Source: Echinicola soli
Lineage (GTDB): Bacteria > Bacteroidota > Bacteroidia > Cytophagales > Cyclobacteriaceae
Assembly (NCBI RefSeq): GCF_006575665.1
Contig: NZ_CP041253.1
Location: forward strand, 4,315,001 to 4,379,000
DNA: 64,000 nt
Direction of reading: 5' to 3'
Shown here: piece after piece, positions 9,126-18,697 of the stretch
Numbering within the stretch: position 1 is the stretch's first letter
Layout of the letters: each line of letters opens with the position of its first letter
Notes under the pieces: generated by a model
Databases searched by the model: none
The model's input: the letters and a program-made list of their open reading frames with translations, nothing else
Told to the model about the DNA's origin: nothing
Position numbers and translations under genes: made by a program

Positions 9126-10334
9126 TTAGTTATGTGTTGATTGTCCTGCAATATAACCTGTGGTCCAGGCCGCTTGAAAGTTAAAACCACCGGTAATTCC
9201 ATCAATATCTAAAACTTCTCCTGCAAAAAACAAGTTCGGTACTAAACGACTTTCCATGGTGGTTGGATTTACTTCGTTTAGGGCAATTCCCCCCGCAGTA
9301 ACGAACTCCTCTTTGAAGGTCGTTTTTCCTTTCATTTGTAATATATAGCAAAAAATATGCTGTTCCAAAATATTTATTTGTTTTTTGACACATTCTTGCC
9401 ATGTAAGTGAGTCGTCAATACCTGCACTTTTTAACAAGTGTTCCCATAACCTTTTAGGTAGATCAAAAAGGGGATGGCTATGGACTTTTCGTTTAGGGTG
9501 ATGTTGTTTATATGTTCTGAGCGCCTCACGAATTTCCTCCACCTTCATATCCGCTTTCCATCTGATATGTACATTGGTGCAGTACGTTTGCTCATGCAAC
9601 CATTTCGCACCAAATGCTGACAACTTCAACACCACTGGCCCGCTAATTCCCCAGTGTGTAATCAACAGCGGCCCTTCGTAAGCCAACTTCGTACCCTCTA
9701 TCCTAACTTGGGCATTTGGTACTGTCAATCCCGGTAATTTTTTAAGGCCTGTTTCGGGTGTATTGAAAGTAAAAAGACTGGGAATAGGGTCTACCACATG
9801 GTGTCCCAGTTCCCTGTACATTTGATAACTATTGGATTTTGGGCTCCCTCCGGCCGAAACGATCACTTTGTCCACCGCCCTATCTTTTCCATTCACTTGA
9901 AGTACAAACCCGCACCCAACACGGGCAATCTGCTCCACAGAAGCCCTTAATTCAATCACCACACCTAGTGTTTCTGCCTCCTTACGCAGCAGGTCAATGA
10001 TCGTCTGGGAACTGTCGGTGATGGGAAACATCCTACCGTCACTTTCTGTTTTTAGCTTTACTCCCCTGGTTTCGAACCACTCCACCGTGTCTTTTGCTTG
10101 GAATTTCCCGAACGCCTTCTTGAGAAATTTCTCACCTCTTGGGTAATGCTTTACCAATGTTGATATTTGAAAAGCATCGTGGGTCACATTACACCTTCCA
10201 CCACCTGAAACTTTCACTTTTGACAGGGTTTTCCCTGTTTTTTCGAAGATGATCACCTTGGTTCCGTGCTGTGCCGCTTGAATCGCTGCAAAAAAACCAG
10301 CAGCCCCGCCACCTATTACTCCAATAACTCCCAT
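9126..10334 (-). CDS. BaiN/HI0933-type FAD-dependent oxidoreductase
   Basis: 402 residues. The N-terminal dinucleotide-binding motif 'GVIGGGAAGFFAAIQAAQHG' (G-x-G-x-x-G) is followed by 'KVKVSGGGRCNVTH', a hallmark of the HI0933/YhiN/BaiN family. The C-terminal 'LFFAGEVLDIDGITGGFN' and 'AWTTGYIAG' close the FAD site. Members are flavoproteins; BaiN of Clostridium reduces bile-acid enones, but in this organism the substrate is unknown. It is followed at 2 bp by the HPt gene and preceded at 109 bp by the HerA-like ATPase on the same strand. Confidence 0.9.
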   Translation of the reverse strand: MGVIGVIGGGAAGFFAAIQAAQHGTKVIIFEKTGKTLSKVKVSGGGRCNVTHDAFQISTLVKHYPRGEKFLKKAFGKFQAKDTVEWFETRGVKLKTESDGRMFPITDSSQTIIDLLRKEAETLGVVIELRASVEQIARVGCGFVLQVNGKDRAVDKVIVSAGGSPKSNSYQMYRELGHHVVDPIPSLFTFNTPETGLKKLPGLTVPNAQVRIEGTKLAYEGPLLITHWGISGPVVLKLSAFGAKWLHEQTYCTNVHIRWKADMKVEEIREALRTYKQHHPKRKVHSHPLFDLPKRLWEHLLKSAGIDDSLTWQECVKKQINILEQHIFCYILQMKGKTTFKEEFVTAGGIALNEVNPTTMESRLVPNLFFAGEVLDIDGITGGFNFQAAWTTGYIAGQSTHN

Positions 10335-10443
10335 AGTTTACAAAAATATTCAACTCATCCTTTATTTTAAAAGATCATTACTGATTTCTCCGTTTCAAAA
10401 AGGATGAATTGACTAATATAGAAAGATCTTGCAAAAATTAAAA

Positions 10444-11973
10444 CTATCTTCGTTTTCCAGACAAAGTGCCCAAGATACTTCTGGTCAACTCCCGGAAAAT
10501 CGTTCTCCCGATCTGCCTTACCATGGTGTTTTTTGACAATTCCTCAAACAGATTGTCTTCTCCTTTTGAGGAAGCCTCGCCTGTGTTTTGCGAAGCCACT
10601 TTTTCCTTTGCCGTCTCTTCGGCTTGTTGGAGTTTGGTTTCCAATATTTCATGGGCACTCTCCCTGTCTATTTGCTGATTGTATTTGGAAGCAATATTTG
10701 AGCTGTTGGCCAATTCATTGATTTCGCTTTCTGAAAGGACATCCATTCTTGAAATGGGTGCACGGACCAGTGTATGGGCCAGCGGTGTGGGTATGCCCTT
10801 TTCATTTAAGGCCGTGACCAGTGCCTCGCCTATCCCCATGGACGTGAGTACTGCTTTGGTATCATAAAATTCGGAGATGGGATAGTTTTCGGACGTTTTG
10901 CCGATTGCCTTACGGTCTTTGGCGGTAAAAGCCCGCAAGGCATGCTGGACTTTTAGTCCTAATTGGCCCAATACATTGTCGGGAATATCAGTCGGACTTT
11001 GAGTACAGAAATAAACCCCTACCCCTTTTGACCTGATCAATTTCACAATAGCTTCAATCTTATCAATCAGATCTGTGGAAGCATTATCAAATACGAGATG
11101 CGCCTCATCAATGAACAAACAAAGCTTGGGCTTATCCCCATCGCCCTGCTCTGGAAAGGTCTCATAAATCTCTGACAAAAGGCTCAACATAAACGTAGAA
11201 AAAAGCTTCGGTCGATCCTGAATATCTGTCAGGCGAATAATGGAAATTAACCCTTTACCGTCTTTTTGCCTTACCAGGTCGTTGACATCAAAAGACACCT
11301 CTCCAAAAAACGATGTCGCTCCCTGCTGTTCCAATTCGATGATCTTTCTCATGATGGTATTCACAGAGGCGGCTGATACTGCTCCAAATTCCTTTTTGAT
11401 TTCTTCTTTGCCCTCATTGATCACATATTGCAGGACTTCTTTTAAGTCTTCTAAATCCAACAAGGGCAGCTTCTTGATATCGCAAAATCTAAAAACCAAG
11501 GCGATAATCCCCTGCTGGGTACTATTGAGGCCCAGTATCTGCGAAATCAGCACTGGCCCAAACTCGGTCACCGTCGCCCTTAATTTTGTCCCTGGCTCTT
11601 GGCTGATCGTCAATAGCTCCACCGGAAAGCCGGTAGGCTCATAATCCACTCCTATGGCATCACTTCGCCAGACAATATGATCATTGGAAGTGCCCGGACC
11701 AGCGAGGCCAGAAAGATCACCTTTTAAATCCATTAGTACACTCGGGACTCCTTTCAGTGAAAGCTGCTCTGCCATCACTTGCAATGTCTTGGTTTTTCCG
11801 GTACCTGTAGCGCCAGCTATTAAGCCATGGCGATTGAGCGTCTTGAGCGGAATCCTTACCGTAGCCTCCTTTACCGGATCCTTTTCCAGTATACCTGTCC
11901 CCAATACAAAAAAGTCCTTTTTCGTTTGGTACCCTGCTGAAATATGTTGCTGGAAATGTTCTTTGGTAGTCAT
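10444..11973 (-). CDS. HerA-like helicase domain protein (DUF853, YjgR-like)
   Basis: 509 residues. The Walker A motif is 'GATGTGKTKT' near residue 55, 'VLMDLKGDLSGLAG' follows, and 'LCLFIDEAHLVF' provides the Walker B. The layout matches the DUF853/YjgR branch of HerA/FtsK-type ATPases. A Gln/Glu-rich linker ('KLQQAEETAKEKVASQ') precedes a basic C-terminal tail 'RELTRSILGTLSGKRR'. The family is presumed to act on nucleic acid, but no partner nuclease such as NurA is adjacent and function is unproven. It appears monocistronic or loosely grouped with the flavoprotein. Confidence 0.88.
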   Translation of the reverse strand: MTTKEHFQQHISAGYQTKKDFFVLGTGILEKDPVKEATVRIPLKTLNRHGLIAGATGTGKTKTLQVMAEQLSLKGVPSVLMDLKGDLSGLAGPGTSNDHIVWRSDAIGVDYEPTGFPVELLTISQEPGTKLRATVTEFGPVLISQILGLNSTQQGIIALVFRFCDIKKLPLLDLEDLKEVLQYVINEGKEEIKKEFGAVSAASVNTIMRKIIELEQQGATSFFGEVSFDVNDLVRQKDGKGLISIIRLTDIQDRPKLFSTFMLSLLSEIYETFPEQGDGDKPKLCLFIDEAHLVFDNASTDLIDKIEAIVKLIRSKGVGVYFCTQSPTDIPDNVLGQLGLKVQHALRAFTAKDRKAIGKTSENYPISEFYDTKAVLTSMGIGEALVTALNEKGIPTPLAHTLVRAPISRMDVLSESEINELANSSNIASKYNQQIDRESAHEILETKLQQAEETAKEKVASQNTGEASSKGEDNLFEELSKNTMVRQIGRTIFRELTRSILGTLSGKRR

Positions 11974-12165
11974 ATATGATGATCAAGCTGGTGGCTGGAC
12001 TTCAGAAATCCCTAACAATTCTACGATGAGATCCCTTCGGATAACGCCAGGTTTTAGTTATTTCATTTTTTTGATTAACGCTAGGCCATGAATCCGGTAG
12101 CACAATTCGGGGGAAAAGCATTTTTTTGTTCTATGCTATAGGATCAGCCATGCTAAAACGAAAAC

Positions 12166-12191
12166 ACCTTGGACGGCAAACCATCCAAGGT
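12166..12191 (-). terminator. intrinsic terminator after the DUF4332 gene
   Basis: ACCTTGGA and TCCAAGGT arms (8 bp) flank a 10-nt loop. Read on the minus strand the hairpin is followed by GTTTTCGTTTT. It lies 20 bp after the stop of the gene at 12212-12619. Confidence 0.7.
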
Positions 12192-12211
12192 ATTTCTTTC
12201 TGTTGCTGATA

Positions 12212-12619
12212 TCAGTGGGTAACCACAGGATCCAATGATTTGGCCTGATCTATAAAATCTTCAATTTGGCTTAATGCAGGGACTGTTCTGGTAAGCTTTT
12301 TGGCTTCATTGGTTTCCGTAAGCGACTTGTGGAGATTTTCGGGATTCCGGGTACGAAGCTCTTTGACCGTATCCACTCCCGTAGCTTTAAGAAGTTCTGC
12401 AAATTGGCTGGCGACACCATTTATTCTAAAAAGATCAGCCATATTAACAAAATCCAAGATCTTACCTTCATCAATTCCTGTAGCTTCGGCCAGTTCTTTC
12501 CTTCCTTTTTTTGAAGCTCCTTTTTCCAATAATGCTTCCACGGTTTTCACCGTTGCTTTGGCAAATTTCTCTTGGTACGCAGGACCAATTCCTTCAATAC
12601 TTGTGATAGTTTTTGACAT
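12212..12619 (-). CDS. DUF4332 helix-hairpin-helix protein
   Basis: 135 residues from ATG 12619; a longer frame from 12631 adds only M-F-T-T. The sequence opens 'TSIEGIGPAYQEKFAKATVKTVEALLEKG' and repeats the pattern at 'FRINGVASQFAELLKATGVDTVKELRTRN'. These are two helix-hairpin-helix-like units, as in DUF4332 proteins and the tails of some ribosomal or topoisomerase-type proteins. DNA or RNA binding is plausible but untested. It is monocistronic and followed by a good terminator. Confidence 0.8.
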   Translation of the reverse strand: MSKTITSIEGIGPAYQEKFAKATVKTVEALLEKGASKKGRKELAEATGIDEGKILDFVNMADLFRINGVASQFAELLKATGVDTVKELRTRNPENLHKSLTETNEAKKLTRTVPALSQIEDFIDQAKSLDPVVTH

Positions 12620-12772
12620 GGTTGTAAACAAATTATAAAATTGAAAATAAATATAAACTTGGGGTGCGATAACAATGCTGTCCGTTAAAGCACTAAGACA
12701 AAGCCTTTTAGACAGAGTTTAGTACAATCCAGCGCTACCGCTCTATAAATTCATATTGAAAAGAGTAGGCTA

Positions 12773-13222
12773 TCATTTAAACATATTGCCCAGGCCACCC
12801 AGCATATCTCCTGCCTTTCCTTTGAGGATGTCACCGGCACTACCTCCGATAAGCTTCATTAAGTCCCCTTTTCCGGCATTTCCACCTGTTTGTCCCATGA
12901 TCTTATCGAGTACCAATGGCAGGACAAAGTTGCTGATCTGCTGTGCAATCCCTTCAGAAACACCCAGTTTGGAGATATAATCACTGGCCAAGTTTCCTGC
13001 AAATTTCTGGAACATGCTGCCTCCAGCTGCTCCACTTCCTTGATTGATCATATTGAGCAGTCCATCCAGGTTACCGCCTGCGGCTTCTTTAGTCGCCGTG
13101 GCAGTGAGGGATTCTTGTGTCGTGTCCACTGCTTTGGAGGCTTGCTCTTCTGACAATCCAAACTGACTGGTAATTTTTGAAATCACCTCTGGCCCCACAT
13201 TTTTTAAAATTTCATTAATCAT
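12773..13222 (-). CDS. DUF937-like (YidB-type) protein
   Basis: 149 residues with no signal peptide or charged core, rich in Gly, Ala and Ser. It opens 'EILKNVGPEVISKITSQFGLSEEQASKAV', typical of DUF937/YidB proteins, and ends in a flexible Gly-rich stretch 'LGGLGNMFK'. The family's function is unknown. It is separated from DUF4332 by ~150 bp and from the divergent secreted zinc-binding protein by 350 bp. Confidence 0.65.
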   Translation of the reverse strand: MINEILKNVGPEVISKITSQFGLSEEQASKAVDTTQESLTATATKEAAGGNLDGLLNMINQGSGAAGGSMFQKFAGNLASDYISKLGVSEGIAQQISNFVLPLVLDKIMGQTGGNAGKGDLMKLIGGSAGDILKGKAGDMLGGLGNMFK

Positions 13223-13572
13223 GTTAAAACAGTTAAGTTGTGTATTACTTCAAAAAGATGGAGGTTACAATTCATCCATAACCCTGCCTGCTTTTTAACA
13301 AATCACTTTTAATATAATAAAAATTTACAAATCATTTAACACCTCTCCCTGATATTAACAGTAAATTATAAAATCCTTAACAAAAACCCATAACAATCAC
13401 CCGAACCGACTTATTTCATCGTGATTTTCACATCCTGGTCATTGTTCCTTTTTTGTTAAAGGTCAAAAAAGGACCTGATAATGTTAATAAAACTTAAAAA
13501 AACGGAAAAAACTGCGGACATTTCCTACAAATTTAAGTTCTTTAGGCTCGATTAGACAGAGAGTAGATTACT
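13223..13572. other. divergent intergenic region with a hairpin
   Basis: This 350-bp region separates two divergent genes and should contain both promoters. The clearest structure is a 9-bp inverted repeat, CCTTTTTTG/CAAAAAAGG at 13447-13472, with an 8-nt loop. A near copy of its sequence occurs at ~55535-55562, so it may be a small dispersed motif. No small gene was found. Confidence 0.45.
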
Positions 13573-14334
13573 ATGCCGCGAAAGAGAAATTATCAGGACC
13601 AATCCTGCCTATCCACGCTAAAATTCCTTTTTGTGATCATCTTCCTAATGCTAGGGATAGGGATTCATAGCACTTCTTTGGCCCAGGGCAGTCCGAATTT
13701 AGGAAAGACCGATCGATTGATGGAAATGGCCAAAACCTCCATCTCCAGCAGCGAATATGAAAAGGCCAATTATTATTTTCGCCAGATTATTGAAAGTAGT
13801 GCTTCCATCCCACCGGAAATGCCTTACTATTTCGCTGAGACCCTTTTCGAATTAAAGCAATACGACAATAGCGCGAAATTTCTCAACAAATATTTAGAAA
13901 TAAACGGCTTCAAAGCTGAAAATTACGAAGCGGCCAAAAACCTCGAAAAAAAGTTAAAAGCCCCATTGGAGGCCATTGCGGCTTGTAAGCTATGTGACTC
14001 CAAAGGCTATCGGTACCAGCCTTGTCCTACTTGCCAAGGAGACAAAGTCATCCAACAAGATTGTAGTTACTGTAAAGGAAAAGGTATCGTAGGATGCAGC
14101 CGCTGTAAAGCCACGGGCATCGTCACCAAGAAAAATGTCTTCAACATCACTGAATATTATCAATGCTCCCGATGCAAAGGGGAAGGCAGGCTCACCTGCC
14201 CACGATGCGATGGTAGCCTAAAGGAAGTCAGTGCCTGTCACACCTGCTCAGGTTTTGGTGAAGTACATTCAGAAAAGCTGTGTGATCATCAAGTGCACCA
14301 TGAGCACGCTGATGAGAAAACAACTGCACAATAA
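13573..14334 (+). CDS. exported TPR-like protein with DnaJ-type CxxCxGxG zinc repeats
   Basis: 253 residues. A membrane-spanning signal segment ('FLFVIIFLMLGIGIHSTSLAQG', ~17-38) is followed by a helical TPR-like region (~45-140: 'YEKANYYFRQIIE', 'LKQYDNSAKFLNKYLE'). The rest holds repeated zinc-binding motifs like those of DnaJ: C-K-L-C-D-S-K-G, C-P-T-C-Q-G, C-S-Y-C-K-G-K-G, C-S-R-C-K-A-T-G, C-S-R-C-K-G-E-G, C-P-R-C-D-G and C-H-T-C-S-G-F-G. There is no J domain. A periplasmic scaffold or chaperone-like role is possible but unproven. It precedes phnA by 24 bp and is probably co-transcribed with it. Confidence 0.7.
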   Translation: MPRKRNYQDQSCLSTLKFLFVIIFLMLGIGIHSTSLAQGSPNLGKTDRLMEMAKTSISSSEYEKANYYFRQIIESSASIPPEMPYYFAETLFELKQYDNSAKFLNKYLEINGFKAENYEAAKNLEKKLKAPLEAIAACKLCDSKGYRYQPCPTCQGDKVIQQDCSYCKGKGIVGCSRCKATGIVTKKNVFNITEYYQCSRCKGEGRLTCPRCDGSLKEVSACHTCSGFGEVHSEKLCDHQVHHEHADEKTTAQ

Positions 14335-14358
14335 TTCATTAAATAGATTACACTTATC

Positions 14359-14703
14359 ATGTCTGACCATATTCCTCCTTGCCCAAAATGTAATTCAGCA
14401 TTCACCTATCCTACAGGGATCTCCATGATGTGCCCTGAGTGTGGTCACGAGTGGAACCCAGAAACAGCAGCTGAGGAAGCAGAAGAAAGTTTAGATGTCA
14501 AGGATGCCAACGGAAATCCCCTCCAGGACGGCGACGATGTGGTAATGATCAAAAACCTCCCTGTAAAAGGGGCAGCCCACCCCATAAAAGCGGGCACCAA
14601 AGTAAAAAACATCCGTTTGGTGGATGGAGACCACAACATTGATTGTAAAATCCCCGGTTTTGGTGCAATGGCTTTAAAGTCCATTTTTGTAAAAAAAGCC
14701 TAG
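14359..14703 (+). CDS. phnA: PhnA/YjdM family zinc-ribbon protein
   Basis: 114 residues with an N-terminal zinc ribbon ('[13 protein letters not shown]', 'MCPECGHEW') and a C-terminal beta domain beginning '[25 protein letters not shown]'. This layout is characteristic of PhnA (YjdM). The name comes from an association with alkylphosphonate use in E. coli, but the protein itself has no proven role there and no phn genes are adjacent. It lies 24 bp after the CxxCxGxG protein, whose zinc-binding character it shares. Confidence 0.9.
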   Translation: MSDHIPPCPKCNSAFTYPTGISMMCPECGHEWNPETAAEEAEESLDVKDANGNPLQDGDDVVMIKNLPVKGAAHPIKAGTKVKNIRLVDGDHNIDCKIPGFGAMALKSIFVKKA

Positions 14704-15058
14704 GGAAAAATCTTGCTATTGTATCTGGAACGGAGAAAGCAGGCGTTTTGATTTTTGCAAGGCAAGAATAAGAGGACAATTTGCAATAGGCAGTTCACTG
14801 TAACGGTATAGGAAACAGCTCTATACCCTTTACAATTGGAACAAACCACCTCTAATCAGAAACAAACTGCCGCACAGGGACAATCAACACTTCCAATCGT
14901 TTATCCAAGATCCCGTAAGCTTTTTGACTCGTTCACAATTTATGCACCACTATTTCCTGTGGCAGTTCTCAGTATATTAGCTGAGAAAATCCTATATTGC
15001 CGGAATAACTAGCTGATTGCTATTTTTTTATCAACCGACTTTATCTTATCATTATTTT
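14704..15058. other. intergenic region, one short hairpin
   Basis: In this 355-bp gap the only structure I see is GGTATAG/CTATACC at about 14806-14830 (7-bp arms, 9-nt loop), without a following T-run. It presumably contains the promoter of the DUF2339 gene. Confidence 0.4.
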
Positions 15059-17398
15059 ATGGCCGAAAATCACGAAAAGCTGGACATACTTCTCAAAAAG
15101 CTGGAAGTACTACTGGAAAAACAAGAAGCATTTTCTAAGGAAGTCAATCAGCTACAATCTGAGATCCAGCAGCTAAAAGGAACGACTACCTCCACTGCAG
15201 AAAAGGAAAAACCTCAACCCAACATCCCCAAAACGGAACCAAAACTACGTCCTTTCCGCGAGCAGGCAAAGTCAAAAAAAGCAGCTCTGGACTGGGACTT
15301 CCCCCCCAAACCTCAAAAGTCAAAAACCGACTTTGAAAAGTTTATCGGAGAAAACCTTGCCAATAAGATCGGTATTATCATTGTCATCATCGGGGTCGCC
15401 ATAGGAGCCAAATACACCATTGAAAACCATCTTATTGGTCCGCTGACCAGAATTATCATTGGCTACACCGTGGGCATTGGCCTCATGGGATTTGCCATAA
15501 AGCTAAAAGAGAAATACGAAAACTTCAGTGCTGTACTGCTCAGTGGAGCCATGGCAATCATGTATTTCATTACTTTTGCAGCATTTAGTTTTTATGGCTT
15601 GATCGGGCTTCCGGTAACCTTTATACTGATGGTCATATTCACAGCCTTTACGGTTCTGGCGGCATTGCATTACGATAAGCAGGTCATCTCACACATTGGA
15701 CTGGTAGGTGCCTACGCCGTCCCTTTTCTTCTCAGCGATGGATCCGGCAATGTTGGTTTTCTCTTTTCCTATATTGCTATTATCAATGCGGGGATCCTCG
15801 TCATAGCCATCAAAAAATACTGGAAAGCACTTTACTATTCCGCTTTTGGACTGACCTGGGTCATCTATTTGGTATGGTTTATTTTCGAGTATGATCGACT
15901 GGATCATTTTGGTTTGGCCATGATATTTCTGGCAATATTTTTTATACTCTTCTACCTGGCATTCCTTGCTTATAAATTCCTTCAAAAAGAAAAGTTCAGT
16001 TCAGCAGACATTGTCATGCTGTTGAGCAATGCCTTTATCTTCTACGCGCTAGGATACGCACTCCTCGCAGACCACTCCGAAAAAGAGTCGTTTCTGGGAG
16101 TGTTCACACTTGCCAATGCTATTATTCATTTCTTGGTCAGCTTGCCCATTTATAGACGAAAACTCGCCGACCGTAACCTCTTCTATTTGGTTATAGGATT
16201 AGTCTTGATCTTTATTACCCTTGCTTTCCCGGTACAGTTGGATGGCAATTGGGTAACACTGCTATGGACTGGTGAAGCCGCATTGCTATACTGGATTGGG
16301 AGAACCAAGCAGGTAGCATTTTACGAAAAATTGGCCTATCCTCTCATGCTCATCGCCTTCTTCAGCCTGATCCAAGACTGGTCTATCGTTTATGGAAAGT
16401 ATTCTTTTGAAATTGAAGCTAATCATTTCACCCCACTGATCAACATTCACTTTCTATCCTCACTGCTTTTTTTAGCAGGCTTTGGATGGATCTATTGGCT
16501 GCAGTCCAAAACGGATTTCTCACCGTCGTGGAAACCATCCAAGGGGACTGTCAATATCATTTCCTTTGGGATTCCTGCCATTCTACTCTTTAGTACTTTC
16601 TACACTTTCCTTGTAGAAATCAATGCCTATTGGCAGCAGCTGTATGTAAGGTCTGAGGTGGTGATAGGAAATATAGGTTTAACTACAGAAGGATCCGTTA
16701 GAAATGAGGATATATTGCATTTTAAGGCCGTTTGGGCTATCTGCTATTCGCTGTTCTTCCTGTCGGGATTGGCGTTTTTAAATTCCAAAAAGCTCCGCAG
16801 CCAGCCACTCGGCTGGGTAAACCTGGTTTTAATCGCCTTTACCTTACTGATCTTTCTGGCCAGTGGTCTTTATGCGTTAAGTGAGCTTAGGGTGACTTAT
16901 CTGGATCCACCACATCCGGAATACTTCGTTTATGGCTTTGGAAATATCCTCATGCGATATATCTCCTTTGTTTTTGTAGGTATAGCCATAGTAGCTGCTT
17001 ATCTCTACCAAAGACAACCCTTTATTAATCAACCGTTTGTAATGGAATTTGATTTTGGATTACACCTAACATTAGTATGGGCACTCAGTAGTGAACTGAT
17101 TCATTGGATGGATATGGCCGGATGGTCCAAGCAATATAAGCTTGGGCTCAGCATCTTTTGGGGCATTTATGCGTTGACATTGATAGGAATTGGAATCTGG
17201 AAAAATAAAAAGTACCTGCGGATCGCAGCGATCGCGCTGTTTGGCCTTACGCTGCTCAAATTGTTTTTCTATGACATCAGTCACTTGGACACCATCGCCA
17301 AAACTGTGGTATTCATTTCCCTTGGCATTTTGTTGCTGATCATCTCATTTTTGTATAACAAATTCAAGCACATTATTTCTGATGAGACCAATCATTAA
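15059..17398 (+). CDS. DUF2339 polytopic membrane protein
   Basis: 779 residues from ATG 15059, which directly precedes a typical 'MAENHEKLDILLKKLEVLLEK' coiled-coil opening; the frame continues upstream to 15017 but those residues look non-native. After a ~60-residue coiled coil and a Lys/Pro-rich linker, 'FIGENLANKIGIIIVIIGVAIG' begins about 20 hydrophobic segments that fill the protein. This is the DUF2339 architecture. Function is unknown; the family is inner-membrane. It overlaps the next gene by 17 bp, indicating translational coupling with the DUF3999-like protein. Confidence 0.85.
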   Translation: MAENHEKLDILLKKLEVLLEKQEAFSKEVNQLQSEIQQLKGTTTSTAEKEKPQPNIPKTEPKLRPFREQAKSKKAALDWDFPPKPQKSKTDFEKFIGENLANKIGIIIVIIGVAIGAKYTIENHLIGPLTRIIIGYTVGIGLMGFAIKLKEKYENFSAVLLSGAMAIMYFITFAAFSFYGLIGLPVTFILMVIFTAFTVLAALHYDKQVISHIGLVGAYAVPFLLSDGSGNVGFLFSYIAIINAGILVIAIKKYWKALYYSAFGLTWVIYLVWFIFEYDRLDHFGLAMIFLAIFFILFYLAFLAYKFLQKEKFSSADIVMLLSNAFIFYALGYALLADHSEKESFLGVFTLANAIIHFLVSLPIYRRKLADRNLFYLVIGLVLIFITLAFPVQLDGNWVTLLWTGEAALLYWIGRTKQVAFYEKLAYPLMLIAFFSLIQDWSIVYGKYSFEIEANHFTPLINIHFLSSLLFLAGFGWIYWLQSKTDFSPSWKPSKGTVNIISFGIPAILLFSTFYTFLVEINAYWQQLYVRSEVVIGNIGLTTEGSVRNEDILHFKAVWAICYSLFFLSGLAFLNSKKLRSQPLGWVNLVLIAFTLLIFLASGLYALSELRVTYLDPPHPEYFVYGFGNILMRYISFVFVGIAIVAAYLYQRQPFINQPFVMEFDFGLHLTLVWALSSELIHWMDMAGWSKQYKLGLSIFWGIYALTLIGIGIWKNKKYLRIAAIALFGLTLLKLFFYDISHLDTIAKTVVFISLGILLLIISFLYNKFKHIISDETNH

Positions 17399-18614
17399 AC
17401 TCCTTATCCCCCTTTACCTGCTAGTGTACCAGAATGCTTATGGACAAATCAAAAATTACGCTTATATGCGTGAATTGGAAGGCATCACAGATACGTGGCA
17501 CCGAATCCCTTTACCGGGTGAGTTGTTCGGAAAAGTCAGCCAGCAGCTAGATGATCTCCGTATTTATGGCATCACAGCACAACAGGACACGATAGAAGCC
17601 CCTTACCTGCTCAGGTCCACTGCGCCAAAAGTAGACAAAACCTCTATAGATTTCAAAACGCTAAATATCTCGCAAAATGGCGGCCATCATTTTTTCACTT
17701 TTAAAGTAGCGGATGAAACGATCACGGACCATATTACCCTTGATTTTGGCCAACAAAACTTTGACTGGAAAGTCAAGCTGCATGGGAGCCATGACCAAAA
17801 AGAATGGTTCACCTTGCTGGAAGATTACAGGATACTTTCCATCAAAAATGCTTCCAATGATTTTCGGTTTACCACCTTGAAGTTCCCCGCATCCAATTAT
17901 CCTTATTATCAGCTGACCATCCCCAGCAGCAAAAAGCCCAACCTGCAAAAGGCAACGCTAGAACGACAGGTCATCGCAAAAGGAAAGCTCCAAAATCACC
18001 AAGTCAGCAGCATTCACTCCCATCAGGATGATAAAACAAAATCAACGCATATCAATATAAAACTGGCCATGCCGGTACCGATAAGTCAGGTAAAGATCAA
18101 TATCAATGAAGATGTGGACTATTATCGCCCGGTCACCATAAGCTACCTTTCGGACAGTGTAAAAACAGAAAAGGGCTGGCATTATCGGTATCGGCAGTTG
18201 GGTTCTGGGGTACTCAATTCACTCTCGGGCAACCAATTTGACCTGTCTCCAACCACGTTACAGCAACTCCTCATCACCATCCACAATCAGGACAATGCCC
18301 CCCTCAGGGTAAATGGTGTAGAAGCCAAAGGATTTGAATATTCGCTGATCGCCCGCTTTACGGTGCCGGCTGATTATTTTATAGTGTATGGCCAGGCCGA
18401 TGCCACTGCACCGAATTATGATATTGCCCAATTCACGGAGAATATCCCCGCTTCACCAAAAGCACTAAATCTAAAACCAGCAGTTTCCATTAAAACAACT
18501 CCTGCTTCAACTACACAATCGCTATTTGAAAATAAAGCCTGGCTTTGGGCCATAATGGCTATCATCATTGTCGTTTTGGGTTGGTTTTCGCTCAAGATGA
18601 TCAAAAAGGCCTAA
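17382..18614 (+). CDS. DUF3999-like exported, membrane-anchored protein
   Basis: 410 residues. A signal peptide (~1-21) precedes beta-rich sequence that includes 'FGKVSQQLDDLRIYG', 'APYLLRST' and 'ITLDFGQQNFDWKVKLHGSHDQKEWFTL'; the latter resembles a carbohydrate-binding-like beta sandwich. A single C-terminal helix ('AWLWAIMAIIIVVLGWFSLKMI') leaves the bulk in the periplasm. DUF3999 genes are often next to DUF2339 genes, and here the two overlap by 17 bp. The pair probably forms one envelope complex of unknown role. The domain name is based on neighbourhood and general form, less on motif. Confidence 0.65.
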   Translation: MRPIIKLLIPLYLLVYQNAYGQIKNYAYMRELEGITDTWHRIPLPGELFGKVSQQLDDLRIYGITAQQDTIEAPYLLRSTAPKVDKTSIDFKTLNISQNGGHHFFTFKVADETITDHITLDFGQQNFDWKVKLHGSHDQKEWFTLLEDYRILSIKNASNDFRFTTLKFPASNYPYYQLTIPSSKKPNLQKATLERQVIAKGKLQNHQVSSIHSHQDDKTKSTHINIKLAMPVPISQVKININEDVDYYRPVTISYLSDSVKTEKGWHYRYRQLGSGVLNSLSGNQFDLSPTTLQQLLITIHNQDNAPLRVNGVEAKGFEYSLIARFTVPADYFIVYGQADATAPNYDIAQFTENIPASPKALNLKPAVSIKTTPASTTQSLFENKAWLWAIMAIIIVVLGWFSLKMIKKA

Positions 18615-18697
18615 TCGCTGTGCAAATAGAAACGATATCCACAAAATGCACGAATGTTCGCAAATAATTATTGTTTCCGCACATTCAGTGAACACTT

